Source of the DNA: Manis javanica
Taxonomy: Eukaryota > Chordata > Mammalia > Pholidota > Manidae
Assembly (NCBI RefSeq): GCF_040802235.1
Contig: NC_133161.1
Span: 107,091,001-107,155,000 of the forward strand
Direction: 5' to 3'
Length of the DNA stretch: 64,000 nt
Below, piece by piece: positions 33,446-44,500 of this stretch. Position 1 is the first letter of the stretch, and every line of letters begins with the position of its first letter. The notes below the pieces were generated by a model. The model was not told where the DNA came from and did not search any database. It saw only the letters and a program-made list of their open reading frames with translations. Position numbers and translations under genes: made by a program.

Positions 33446-34193
33446 CTACGAGGAATGGGACCACCCTGCAGTCATTTCGGGAGGTGCCCCCTGACCGCCC
33501 CGCCCCTGGTCCCGCCCCCGCAGGCCGGCTCCCAGCCAAGGCTCTGCCCAGCAGCCTACACATGTGCCCAACTACCCGCAGGCCTCCACCCACACAGCTC
33601 CCTAGCTCTCCATGGCATTCCCTTTTCAGGGCCAGAACAGGGATCCCCCAGAATGCAAGGATTCCAGCATGCCTGAGTCCTGGGCTCCCTGGGGTAGAAT
33701 AGACTGCTGCCCTTCAAAATACACACAAAATCCGTACGTAAATCCTGTGATGCCTGAGAGCGCACTGGCCCACACTCCCTTCCCACTCCATCCAACTCAG
33801 ACGTCCCCTTGCTTTGGGGATGTTGCTGCGGGGAAGGACCGAGTTCTGGGGGGACAGATGAGCAGAGACGGGTGAGATACCCAGGAGAGACGGTGGAAGG
33901 CGCTCCCAGAGGCTGGATGCAGGGTGGGGCACTAGCGTCCCAGGACCAGGCCTTGGCAGGGAGGAGGAGAGCACTGAGGAAGGATGAAATCTCTACAGCG
34001 GTGGCTTCCTTAGAAATTCCTATGGCAGCGGGGGTGGGGGGTGGAGGTTGGGGGTGGCAGGAACTTCTGAAAAACTTAGGAAAAGTATGGTCCCTGTACC
34101 CAGATACAATGTCCCCAAATACAAAATTTCAGGGATCTTCATATCAGGCCCCTTAGCTTAAAACTCCTGGCCTGTCCTACCCCAAGGCCACAC
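33446..34193 (-). other. SLC1A5 intron 5
   Basis: GC-rich intron. Overlapping ORFs on the + strand (such as 33809-34156) have no recognisable domain. Confidence 0.6.
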
Positions 34194-34427
34194 CTGGAGG
34201 CGGTCCTGAAGGCAGTGGCCAGCGCTGTCCTCATGCCCCACAGGAAGTGGTAGGGATTTTTGTGGCTGAAGACGAAGTAGATGAGGGGCAGCACCAGGAG
34301 CCCATGGATGGCATGGCCCAGCAGGCAGCACAGGACATATTTGCCGAGGATGGTGAAGAGCACCCCCACATCCTTCATCTCCATGATCGTGACAGCCACC
34401 AGGAACAAGATGCCCACAGGGGCATAC
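34194..34427 (-). CDS. SLC1A5: SLC1A5 exon 5
   Basis: 234 bp (78 codons) between an AG acceptor in TAATTAG and a donor GTGTGG, which is weaker than consensus. It encodes [39 protein letters not shown] and [17 protein letters not shown]. The start of hairpin 1 in the family is Phe-Gly-Thr-Ser-Ser-Ser; here it is Phe-Arg-Thr-Ala-Ser-Ser, with Gly to Arg at about residue 349. No stop or indel. Confidence 0.92.
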
Positions 34428-36288
34428 CTAATTACCCAGGAGACAGATTGCAGTTTCTGACCACATGCTCACCCAGGGCCAGGCACTGAGCCCAGCACAG
34501 GGCATGACCACAGCGTCCCTCATAGTCAGGAGGTGCCCAGAGCAATGTGTGCCGAGGTTGCACCTCCCCTGCCATCCTCCAGGCTCACCCGCCTTTAAGA
34601 TAGGGCAGCAGAGAGATAAAAGACACCTTCATCACCACTTGGAGGAAGGTCACTAAGCAGATTTGGACTTAACACATGATGGAGAAAGAAACATCCACCG
34701 TGTGTGAAGCCATTTACATTTTTGAGTTTGTTTTACTATAGTAGCCAGTATGACTTAAACCAATATAATAATCTCACCAGATCATGAAAAATGAAAAGGC
34801 TATGGCTCATGTCTTAATAACAGCTCTCAGACCTGAAGCATTACTGATGTGCTAAGTCCTTGACGTTACTGAATTCTCACCACAACACTATGAGGGAGCT
34901 CCTATTTTAGCTTCTTGCAGCTATAGTTGAATTAAACAAAATCTAATAAGTCTGTAAAACAGGGACATTAATGCTACCAAGCTCACAGGAATGTTGGAAG
35001 CATAGAACGAGATGCCAGTTGAAATGACTTGAAAGCATTTTGTACATAATACATGGTCTATAAATTTCAGCTGGGATTATTATAACCGTCTTGTGAAATG
35101 AGATCCCGGGGGAGTTTGTGCCTCCCAAACAGGAGAATTCCCAGGATTGCCTTCTTGACTGCTCAATTGCCACGGCCAGTTGTCCCCAACCCACTTCTCC
35201 TTAGTAACAAAACAAAGGCATCGTTTCCCAGCCACCTGTGCAGCTAAGGTTTGATTCTGGCCAATAGGATATGCCCAGCACTTGTATAAATGAAGTACTT
35301 GATAAATATGAGCAAATATTGTTTACTGTGGACATGCCATAAAGGTTAGTCATTGCTCCAAGAACTTTATACTTTCCAATTCATTTGTGCCTGGTACGAT
35401 AGACACCATTTTCCAGATTGAAACAGTCACAGCGGGACAATCAGCCTCATTTCCCAGATGGGAAACAGTCACAGCAGGATAAGTAACTTCTCATAGGGCA
35501 CACTGCTGGGAGGTGGCAGCAGCACAGTGGGAACCCAAGCCTTCCCGACCCAGCCTCTCTGGGTAAGTGCTTTTATTCATCAAGGAGCACTACATTCCAC
35601 ACAGCAACTTCTTAGATTTTAGCTACACTAGAACCAGGGGTGCAATTTGTTAAAAATGCAGCAACCCCCATCCCTCTCCTGATTTCTGACCTTCTAGCTA
35701 TAGCGTAGGTCCTGAGAATAAGTGTGAGACTGTGTGGAGATGAAACTGGGGAAAGGGGCAAAAAGGGGGAAAGTTGGATGTGTGTGCACGTCTTCTTTTC
35801 CCTCATTATCTGAGGTCATGTAACAAAACTGATGGCTAACAATCACAGCTAACCTGAAGTGAATGCTCTCAGGTGCCAGGCAGTTAAAGCACTTTCTAAG
35901 AGCTCCAACTCTACCTTAGTCACTCATTTCATCTTTGTAATAACCCTATAAAGTGGGCACTATTTTAGACCATTGATTCAAAGGCAATTATTTGATTACA
36001 TTTAAATCTCTGAAATTGACATGCATTAGCTAAGCTGTGCTCACAGCTTGGCTGTCTTTGTTATTTTCCAGTAGGATCCAGAAGGTGCTAGCATCAGTCT
36101 TAGCTCTATGGACTACAACAGTGTCCTTTCATAGAGGAGGAAATTGAACCACAGAGAAGGTAGTTCACTTGCCCAAAGTCACACAGCCAGGGAATGGTCA
36201 ACACTGGATTTGATGCAGGCCATTTGGTTTCAAGGAGAGGATAGAAGTTTGCCTCATCCCACATCCCCAGCCCCCACCCACCACTTAC
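34428..36288 (-). other. SLC1A5 intron 4, with MIR relics
   Basis: Contains several MIR-like segments (about 34830-34920, 35340-35560, 35850-35970, 36118-36232), each showing the ACAGAG..AAGTAACT..CACACAGC-type core in reverse orientation or its 5' half. No gene. Confidence 0.6.
36118..36232 (-). mobile_element. MIR SINE
   Basis: Reverse MIR core: GAGGAAATTGAACCACAGAG, CACTTGCCCAAAGTCACACA. Confidence 0.8.
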
Positions 36289-36455
36289 CACATGATCCAG
36301 GACACCAGCACCATGGTGGCATCATTGAAGGAATTGAAGAAGCGGATGAGCAGCTCTCCCTCAGGCCCCAGCTTCTGCAGGGCCACGCCAAACACGACGG
36401 CAAACACCACCAGGCCTAGAATGTTCATACCTTCCACCTCGCCTCCAACAGGCAC
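36289..36455 (-). CDS. SLC1A5: SLC1A5 exon 4
   Basis: 167 bp, acceptor CCTAAAG, donor GTAAGT, ending in a split Trp codon that joins exon 5. It encodes [20 protein letters not shown] and [20 protein letters not shown], then [11 protein letters not shown], closely matching the TM4c-TM5 region of ASCT2. No unusual change. Confidence 0.93.
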
Positions 36456-37336
36456 CTTTAGGCAAGGAACAGATGGGGCTAGGACGGCAACACTCGGTGA
36501 GCCTGCACAGTCACTCAGGGCTTCTCCTGGGTACTGCCAGGACCCAGCAGAGATAGGACAACACCTAGGGCCCCTTCCGCCCAAGGCTCACAGTCCAGGT
36601 GCAAGGGCAATGGACCTGTCATCAGGGACCACCCAGAGTGGGCACGGGAACCCAGGGAAGTACAGGAGCTAAGAGAAGGATACCAGCTTGGCAGTGGTGG
36701 GGAGGAGAATCAGGGAGGGCTCCCTGTAAAAGGGCTAAAATCTGGACAACTGGAGGGTGAACCAGTTAAACAGGGGTGGTGGAAGGTTCTGGAGAGAGGA
36801 AACACTGTGTAACAACCTAGAAATCCAGCCAACTTGAGCTTTCAAAGAACATAGAGAAATCCACTGGGGCTGGAATGGAATGAGCCAGGCATACGTGGCT
36901 GGGCAAGGGCAGGGTCCCATGGACTGTGGTGAGGAGCAGGCTGGACCTTTTTCAGAGGGAACTAGGGAGCATGACAGGGCTTTGGGGGGCTAGGGAGAGG
37001 CAGGGTCAGATTTGTACTTTGGAAGGACAACCCTGGCTGCCAGGCTGAGGGTCAGGGAGGAGGGGAAGGCCTGGGAGCGTGCCATGGTAAGATGGGGAGA
37101 AAAGAGATGCCTGGACCAGGGCCAAGCCATGCGGAGTGGGAAGAGGAGGCAAAATGCAGACTCCAGAAAGGCAAAAAAGACAGAAATGGGGAAGGGACTA
37201 CAGAGAGTTTAAAACAAATTCCACACCAAATATTAGAGACACTGAGAGCAAACAGAGGCAGAGGGACACCATAAAATGGAAAAACCCAAGCAGTGGGCCA
37301 AGGGGTGCGCCCCCCCATCCCGCCTTCCGCTCTCAC

Positions 37337-37384
37337 CTTCACCTTAGTTCCGTCGATCCCTCTCTCATCATAGGAGGTAGCATA
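37337..37384 (-). CDS. SLC1A5: SLC1A5 exon 3
   Basis: 48 bp (16 codons) with acceptor CCTGCAG and donor GTGAGA, encoding YATSYDERGIDGTKVK. It lies in the large extracellular loop between TM3 and TM4. Most mammals have an Asn-x-Thr glycosylation sequon here; in this copy it is changed to Ile-Asp-Gly-Thr, so that sequon is lost. Confidence 0.88.
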
Positions 37385-37494
37385 CTGCAGGTGGGGTTGG
37401 GAAGAGTCAGAGTCAGTTGCCACAGGGACTCTCCCACCCCATGTTGACACTAGCAATGCTCAAAGGCTGCCCTAAGCATCCCTTAAACATGACC

Positions 37495-37625
37495 TCACTT
37501 CATCCTGCCAACAACCCTGCTGAGGTAGGACTTTCATACCTCCATTTTCCAGAGACAGAAACCAAGGCCCAGAGAGGTAGAGGCACTTGCCTGGGGTCAC
37601 ACAACTAGAATTAGAACCCAGAGGG
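37495..37625 (-). mobile_element. MIR SINE between SLC1A5 exons 2 and 3
   Basis: Reverse MIR core: CATTTTCCAGAGACAGAAAC, AGGCACTTGCCTGGGGTCAC. Confidence 0.78.
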
Positions 37626-37808
37626 ACTTAGAACTCATATTGTCGTTTCTCGATAAGGAGCATGGGTGAGTTTCAGAGCCACCCAAGAACCCTGCAGTGT
37701 GGCCTGTGAATATGTGGGCATGTGTGCCTTTCCAGGCACCACCATGCTGCATCTGGCTGTCTTGCTCCCGGCCAACCACCCACCCCTTGGGATACCCCTC
37801 GGACTCAC

Positions 37809-37851
37809 TGAGCGGAAGGCTGCAGACACCAGGTTGGAGGGGAAGACATTT
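37809..37851 (-). CDS. SLC1A5: SLC1A5 exon 2
   Basis: 43 bp, acceptor TCTGCAG, donor GTGAGT. It completes the Arg codon of exon 1 and encodes NVFPSNLVSAAFRS, a strongly conserved ASCT2 stretch just after the variable extracellular loop. Phase and length suit the family. Confidence 0.9.
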
Positions 37852-38394
37852 CTGCAGAGATAGACATGAGGTTGGTTATTAGTACCAAAGGGGGAGGTCA
37901 AGGAGTATCTGGAGGCTGGCGTGGCCTTTGGGGGTAGGGGTGGTCCCATTTGCACCCACATATGGCCCCCACCCATGCCTGAGCCAGGTTCAGTCATGTG
38001 AAGTGTGGGGATTCTGAGCTGGCCTCCTAGGACCCCAGCAGGCTGGTAGTCTAGCCCGGAGAGTTTATGGATTGGGAGTGAGGAATGCAGGCTGTGCAGG
38101 GCAGGCTGTGCAGGGTCACCAGGGGCCTCAGCTCCAGCCCATGAGGCAAACCTAAGACCCTGGTCATTTTGCATCACCCTCCTCCTCTGGAAGGCTGGGA
38201 GGTAAAGAGGACAAGGGGCTGTTTGCGTGATGAATGTCAGGACATGGTGTGTGCATCTGTGCTTCCGTGGCCACCGGTGTGTGACCATGTCTGAGTGTGA
38301 CTCAGTGTGTAACAGCATTCATTAAACCCCACTGAGGGTTTTACAGGGCCAGACACTGGCCATCTGGATCTCATACTGAGACAGAAATGACAGC

Positions 38395-38590
38395 AAAACA
38401 CATTTACAGTCTCTGTAGTAAATACTTTGCATCAATCTACTCGTAATCCTCAAACAGCCCTGTGGGATTTGCACTATTGTCCTCATTTTACAGAGGCCCA
38501 GGTGAACCGGGGAGCCTTGAAGAAACTTGACTGGGTAGGAAGTGGCGGCGGCCGATTTGAATCCATTCAACTGGCTGCCTAGCCCTAACC
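38395..38590 (-). mobile_element. MIR SINE in SLC1A5 intron 1
   Basis: Reverse MIR text: CTCATTTTACAGAGGCCCAG, with a following diverged core. The rest of intron 1 (37852-40125) is GC-rich and holds nothing else recognised. Confidence 0.65.
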
Positions 38591-40099
38591 ACTCAGCCTC
38601 CTCCCTCTCCCCAATGAGGTGGGTGTACAGCTCTTGCTGTGGGTCAGTAGACAGTGTTGGTATCTGGCTGGGAGTATGGGTCAGTGTTCAGCTACGTGGG
38701 ACAGTGTTGCTACGTGGCCATGCAGATGTGTGTGTGTATGTGCTCTCGAACGTGTGTTCAGGCAGTGCTCAATGTATTGACATAGTCAGTGGCATCACTG
38801 CGTGGCTGTTTGTGTAAAGGGAAGTCAGGACATGGTGTGTGTGTGGCACCTGGTTTAAAACCATGTGTCAGTGTGAGATGTCACAGTTGTGGCTGAGTGT
38901 CTGTGGGCGTGTCCAGCTGTGTGTTTGTTGGTTATAAAGTTTTGTGGCTCTGAGATGTTCCAGCTAAGTCTGTGTGGCTGGCCAAGTATGAATTACATCT
39001 ATTTTGGCACACGGGGGAAGCCCACACACGCAAACAGCCTTCAGGTGGGTGTGCCTGTCTGCAGTTTGACCTGTACCCACCCAGGCTAGCCAGGGCCCGG
39101 CCATGGCCCAGCTAATCTCCCGCAGACAGGAGGTGCTCCTCCCACCCCACCCTGAGCGTGCTGCAACTTCTAAATAAGCCTGCCCAAGTCTCTCATCTCA
39201 GCCTGCACCCATGCCCCAAGGTGCTGGGGGAACCCAGTCCCGTGACTCATCACTTCCTTCCCCCATTTCCAGGAAGTCCCCAACCATCCTGGAGTCACTG
39301 AATCAGCAGGCCCCAAAGGCAAGGCCATGTGGGCCCAGCAGTCTGTCCTCCTAAAAACAGGGAGGCCAGGGCTGGGTGGGGACGGTACTTTCTTGGGTGG
39401 AGGTGCAGAGGCCAGAAGGAAAAGGATCTGCCACTTTCTGATTGGCCCCCTTCTGGGCAGCCTTGATGTGGGGAGCCCAGACAGAGGGGGGCAACAGGAA
39501 GGAGACCCGGTGGAGGGAGCAGGGCTCTCCAGGAGCAAATACAGGGCCCAGCTGCAGCAGGTGTGAATGTGCGGGGAGCTCTGCAGCAGGTGGCGCACTG
39601 TGCGGGGAGCTCTGGGGCTGGAAGGGAGCCTGGGGGACGGTCACTCGGGTGTCCTCAGACCCTCCAGGGGCTCCTTACTCAGGGGTCCCAAGCCCTCTGA
39701 CCCTAGACTCAGATCTTCAACCAGATGCCCCATCCTGGAGCCTTCGCTGCCTGAAGATCCCTTTCCAGGTTCCCCCCAGGGTGCCCTCCCCTCAGGAGAG
39801 ACCCTCGTCTGTGCTCCCGACCCTTCTGAGCGCTCCTCGTCCTCCCCCCTCCAGGACTGTTGCCTATCACCCTCATCGCCCTTACAGCCACAGGCCGCAC
39901 TTTTAGAAGCCTCCCTCCTCCAATCTGCCCTCACCCTCTGTACCCTGACTCCACAGAAGGGCGGAGCTTCCTCCACCATCCCTCCCCAGGCGTCCTTCTG
40001 AGGCCCTGGAGATGCCCTGACTCTGGAGGGCCCAAAATCCCCCCCTGTTCACGTGGTCCCTCCCGCCATCCCTAACGTGGCTGAAGCAGCCCCGTCTCC

Positions 40100-41500
40100 T
40101 CTCCACCAGGCAGGCGGGGTCTGACCTCAGAAGATCCAGTAACGAATAGAGCACCTCCTCGCTGGAGTTCCCATCCACGGCGTCCATGGCTCCGAATGAG
40201 CTGCTGGCGGCGAAGGCGACGCCTGGCTGCAAGGCCAGAGCCAAGACCACCCCGAGCGCGGACGCCAGCAGTGTGGTGACCAGGAAAAAGAGCAGCGTCC
40301 AGGCGCCCAGGCGTCCCAGCGCGCCCGGGTCCAGGCTGGCGGCGCACCTGATCAGGCTGCACACCACCAGCGGCAAGATGATCATCCTTAGCAGACGCAC
40401 TAGCAGCTCGCCCGGGAAGGCGAAGGCCACCAGGCCCGCGGGGCCCAGCGCTTGTGCGCCACCGGCCCCCGACACCCCTAGTCCCAGCGCCACGCCCGCC
40501 CCCACGGCCGTCACGGTCAGCAGCACCAGCAGGTTGGCGCGAAGGCAGCGGCGCAGCTGGTCGCGGGAACCGCAACAGCCACCTCCCGCCGCGCCCGTGT
40601 CCTCTGTGGGGACCAACTCCGGGACATCGTTAGCGGTGGGCTCCGCCGCCGCGAGCACCTTGGGGTCTCCCTTAGGTGGATGGGCCATCATGACGGATGC
40701 CTCGGGGCTCCCCAGCGCCCGGAAGCTGAGAGCTTCTTGGGGGTCCTTCCCAGGACGTACACGTTCCTCAGAACTGAGCCGAGTAACAGAGCCTGGAGGC
40801 GGAACTCGGGAGGGTTCCTTGGAGTGGTGAGTTCGCAGCGCCTAAGCTCCCTGGCCCTTGGGAGCTGGGGTGCCGGGGACTGCTAGGCTGGGCGCTGGGG
40901 CTCTGATCTTCCAGACTGCGTCCAGTGCCCCAAAGCTGTGACTTGGGAACCCCTGGGTTATCCTGGGCGTCAGGCACACAGGAGATTCTCACGCTGGAAC
41001 CTTGGGTCCTTGACTGCTGAAGAAGGCGCCCCCACGGCGGCGATCTTCAAGAGGTCCTGGAGGCGCAGACCCGGGACCCCTGGATCCGGAAGGCGACGAC
41101 TAGGGTGCCTGGGTCCTGGAAACCAAGCGCTCGGGAGCCCGAGTCTGGGGCTCGGGAGGCGCAGCTCCGGGAAATGGGGAGCCAATTCCCTGGGGCCGAG
41201 AGGGGAAATCCAGGCCCCTGGGTGCGGAAGGCGGCGGTCCGGGATCCCAGAAGATGACGGCTATTAGCCCAATGGGAACCTGCTGCGCGGGCAGTGCGGC
41301 TCTGAGGGGAGTTGGCGGAACCTACAGGGATTAAGGGCAGGGGTGAGGCTTTGAGAAGGTGTAGGGCTGGCCGAGGGCGCTGATTGGCTGCAGCGCGTTT
41401 GGAGGCCCCCCTACTCCTCGGACCGGGGGGCCCGGGTGAGGGTGGGTCCCGGGGCGGGGAGTCGGGCAGACGCTTTTCCCTGCCAAAGGAATTGGGCGGA
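40100..41500 (-). promoter_or_regulatory. SLC1A5: CpG island and promoter of SLC1A5
   Basis: GC- and CpG-dense DNA spans exon 1 and about 800 bp upstream. On the - strand a CCAATCA element lies at about 41382-41388, another ATTGGG on - (CCCAAT on +) at 41268-41273, and a GC box (GGGGCGGGG on +) at about 41451-41459. No TATA box near the ATG. The retained CpG density argues the copy is young or was recently expressed in the germ line. The transcription start is not resolved. Confidence 0.7.
40126..40691 (-). CDS. SLC1A5: SLC1A5 exon 1 (start codon and first transmembrane helices)
   Basis: Tandem Met codons (40689-40691, 40686-40688) begin MMAHPPKGDPKVLAAAEPTA. Then come CGSRDQLRRCLRANLLVLLT, VALGLGVSGAGGA, LVRLLRMIILPLVVCSLI and FFLVTTLLASALGV: the N-terminal cytosolic part and TM1-TM3 of the Na+-dependent neutral amino acid (glutamine) exchanger ASCT2. 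The exon ends CTGAG|GTCAGA. The usual Gly-Gly-Ala-Ala-Ser-Leu-Asp reads Arg-Cys-Ala-Ala-Ser-Leu-Asp. One Asn-Ser-Ser sequon (GNSSEE) remains in the extracellular loop. The exon is very CpG-rich. Summing all eight exons gives 1518 bp, exactly 506 codons with stop, so the spliced frame is continuous. Confidence 0.93.
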
Positions 41501-44500
41501 TTGGGACCCCTAAACTACAACTTAACGCAGTCGCAAGGGTGTCCACAAAGTGCAAGTTATCCGCCTGCGCTTTATTTGGAAACCTGCTCCTCCTGGGTCT
41601 CCTCCCTGAGTTCCATCTTCTGACTCCTTTCAGAATTTGAATTCCTCTAACGGAAAACGCAGATTAAAAAGCTCATCCCTCATATGATTGGTGTAAAATT
41701 TAAGTGAGATGGAGTTACTGATTTTAAAATGTTAATAATTTTAAACTAAGTGTTCCCCATTCGGATTCTGACCCAGCAATTAATGGCAGTTATTATATTT
41801 GGGATTGTAATCCACTTCTCCTAAGGTACCCAATTGGCAATTCAGTCACTAAAAATTATAATTCAAATTAATGACTGTGCTCATACATTTACAAATGCTT
41901 TCACAGAATATTTCTTTATAGTTCATTACGAAAATTTTCAAATGTACACAAAACTGTAAAGTATTTTACAGCACCCATTTTCCTTCCTCCTGGATCTTAC
42001 AATTACTGCATCGTATACTTCTATATCCTACTTCTATCCATTGATCTCTCGGTCTGTCCATTCACCTTTTTTGATGAATGCCAAAGTAAGTTGCACATAT
42101 CAGTGTGCTTTCCCTCTAAACACATCGCCCCATGTGCATTAATTGATCAGAGTTCAATATTTGCACACAGTTCTTTACTCTTTTTAGGTAAGATTTACAT
42201 ACAATAAAGTGCAAAAAAAAATGCCATTCGCTAATTTTTGACAGAAGTATTTGGGTGATTTCACTGGAATATTCATAACTTCTTGGTGAGGTGGGGCCTG
42301 ATATTATATCCATTCTCCATATGGGTAAAACTGGCCAGAGGAACTTTTGGGGGCTTACAGCCAAAGGAAGTCACTTGAGGCCACATCTGGGGAGGCTGGG
42401 AGTTGCAGGCCTACCTGCTGAGGCCCTAACCCTACCTGCGGGGCGCCTCCCTAAATCCTTTTTGGTCACGTGGATGTTTCCAGTGAATCAATCATGACTC
42501 CCTGCTCCACAGAGCAGTGCTGAAATCCTACTTCCTTCCCCATCTGTCCTGTTATCTGACATTTCAAGTTTTCACACTTGCTCCAAGATTAGGGATAGTG
42601 ATAACCTCAGAAGCTTACTCCTGCAGCAGCTATGGGGCCACAGGCAAGACACAACCTCAGTGAGCCTCAGTTTCCACATCTGTAAAGCAGGAGGAAGATT
42701 AATAGAGCAAAACTCCTTGGGTGTTGTGTAGATCAAATGAGATATGTTCAGAACATTCAGGCAGAGTACAGGGTACCGCTCAATAAAGTTAAGTAGTACT
42801 GCTAAGATGACTGCTATTATCATTGTTATTGAAGAATATGGTTGAGGGCCGGACCAGCTCCAGACGCTGCTGGGCCCTAGTGGTGAGGTCTCCCTCATGG
42901 TCACTGCCAGCCCTAGACTTTCTGGGAGGAGTTTGAGAGCTTGTGGTGATTCCCTGCAAAATGTGAGGCATTGGGGTCAGGCCACAGCCCTGAAGACCTC
43001 CTGTGTCTCTCAGACACTCTCCCCACCCAAATCCTCCCATTCTTAACAACACCAACCTCCCATCCCACACTGAATTCTGAAGCCACATTCATTCAACAAA
43101 CTCTTGTTAAAGCCTAGTGTACTTAGTTCTGTGCTGGACACTGAGAGTGTGGGGCCTAGAGCCGCACAGACATGGGTGCAGACTCCGGCTCCACCACTTC
43201 CCAGTTGAACATCAGTTCTATTTGTCCTAGAGTCAAAATGAGCATAAAAATTTGATCATGCACGCTGTGACCCTGAATACAAAATATGAGGGCAAAATTC
43301 CTGAGTATTCCATGCATTCTCTAAATATTCCTTGAGCATTTACTAAAGGCCAAGTGCTTTCCAAGGTGCTGGGGATTCAGCAGTGAGAGAAAGAAAAAGA
43401 AAAGAAAGACAAAGCTCATTGCCAGCCTTCTAGTGAGAAGACACAAGGAGATGAACTTGGGCTGTCAGGCAGGTAAGTGCTGGAGAAAGCTCGGGCGTTG
43501 CATGGCAGAGACAGATGGCATGGTCAGGACAGACCACTTTGAGGAGGCACTCTTTGCAGTGAGAACTGCATGACAGGAAGGAGCCCACTGGGACAGTATG
43601 GGAAGAACATTCCAGTGAGAGAAAAGAGCAGTTTCAAAGCCATCAGGCAGCAGTAGGAGGGGCTTCCCGCCCTGTTTGAAGTGCTGTTTGGTGTTATCTC
43701 ATCTCCACTAAGCCTTGGGACCTCACTCTCCCATTTCACTGATTTGGTAGCAGAAAGGGGATTTGAACTCAGGTATCTGTGGTCCTGGTCCATGCTGTGA
43801 ACGCCTATTGGTTACCATGGCTACCCCTGCATTTGGCTCCTTCCCACATACAGACATTTCCTTCAATGGACCATCATTTATTCTGAACACTAATGGGTGG
43901 TGCCAGGGACCCAGCAGTGTCCAAGACAGACCCATCCCCAGAGAGTAATGATGCAGACTCAACAGGGCTAGGAGTGGAACGAGGGAGGGATGTTTGACTT
44001 GGCCTGGGGTTCAGGGAGGGCTTCCTGGAAGAGGAGGCATTACAGCTGGGATAGGACAGGGTTAGTCCAATCCCAGGAATCTGTATTCCAGGCAAAGAGA
44101 ACACTACAGGCAACAGTCCAAAGTTTAGAAGAGCCTGGAATGTTCCCTAGATCTAACCTAGTCACCCCCACCCACTGAGTGGCCCCAGCATCTTCCCTTG
44201 GGATAAAGTCCAAATGCTTGAGCTGGGCACCTGTCTGTTTCACTAATTCATTCCCTCAATCATTTAACAAACCACATCCACAGAACAAAGTGCTGAGAGA
44301 CGTCAGATGGAATGAGACAGATGTGGAACTGGGCTGAGGGCCCGTTTCAGTAATAAATCAGGTGGTCAAGAAATACTGTTAGGGAGGAAAACTTAAGGTT
44401 CAGGAAGTGTATAGGACAGGGCACCTTACCATCTATGGGGACAAACAGACGAATATGTAGCAGCTTCTGTTTCAAATGCACTGTCTGTACAAGAATGCAT

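Noticed and set aside
32938..33702. 254-codon + strand ORF
   Set aside because: Overlaps SLC1A5 exons 6 and 7 in antisense plus intron; no recognisable domain.
39442..40001. Overlapping + strand ORFs in SLC1A5 intron 1
   Set aside because: Pro/Ser-rich low-information frames in GC-rich intron; no motif.
40186..40830. 214-codon + strand ORF opposite SLC1A5 exon 1
   Set aside because: Shadow of a GC-rich coding exon; low-complexity Ala/Pro/Ser content, no domain, and the - strand frame matches ASCT2 precisely.
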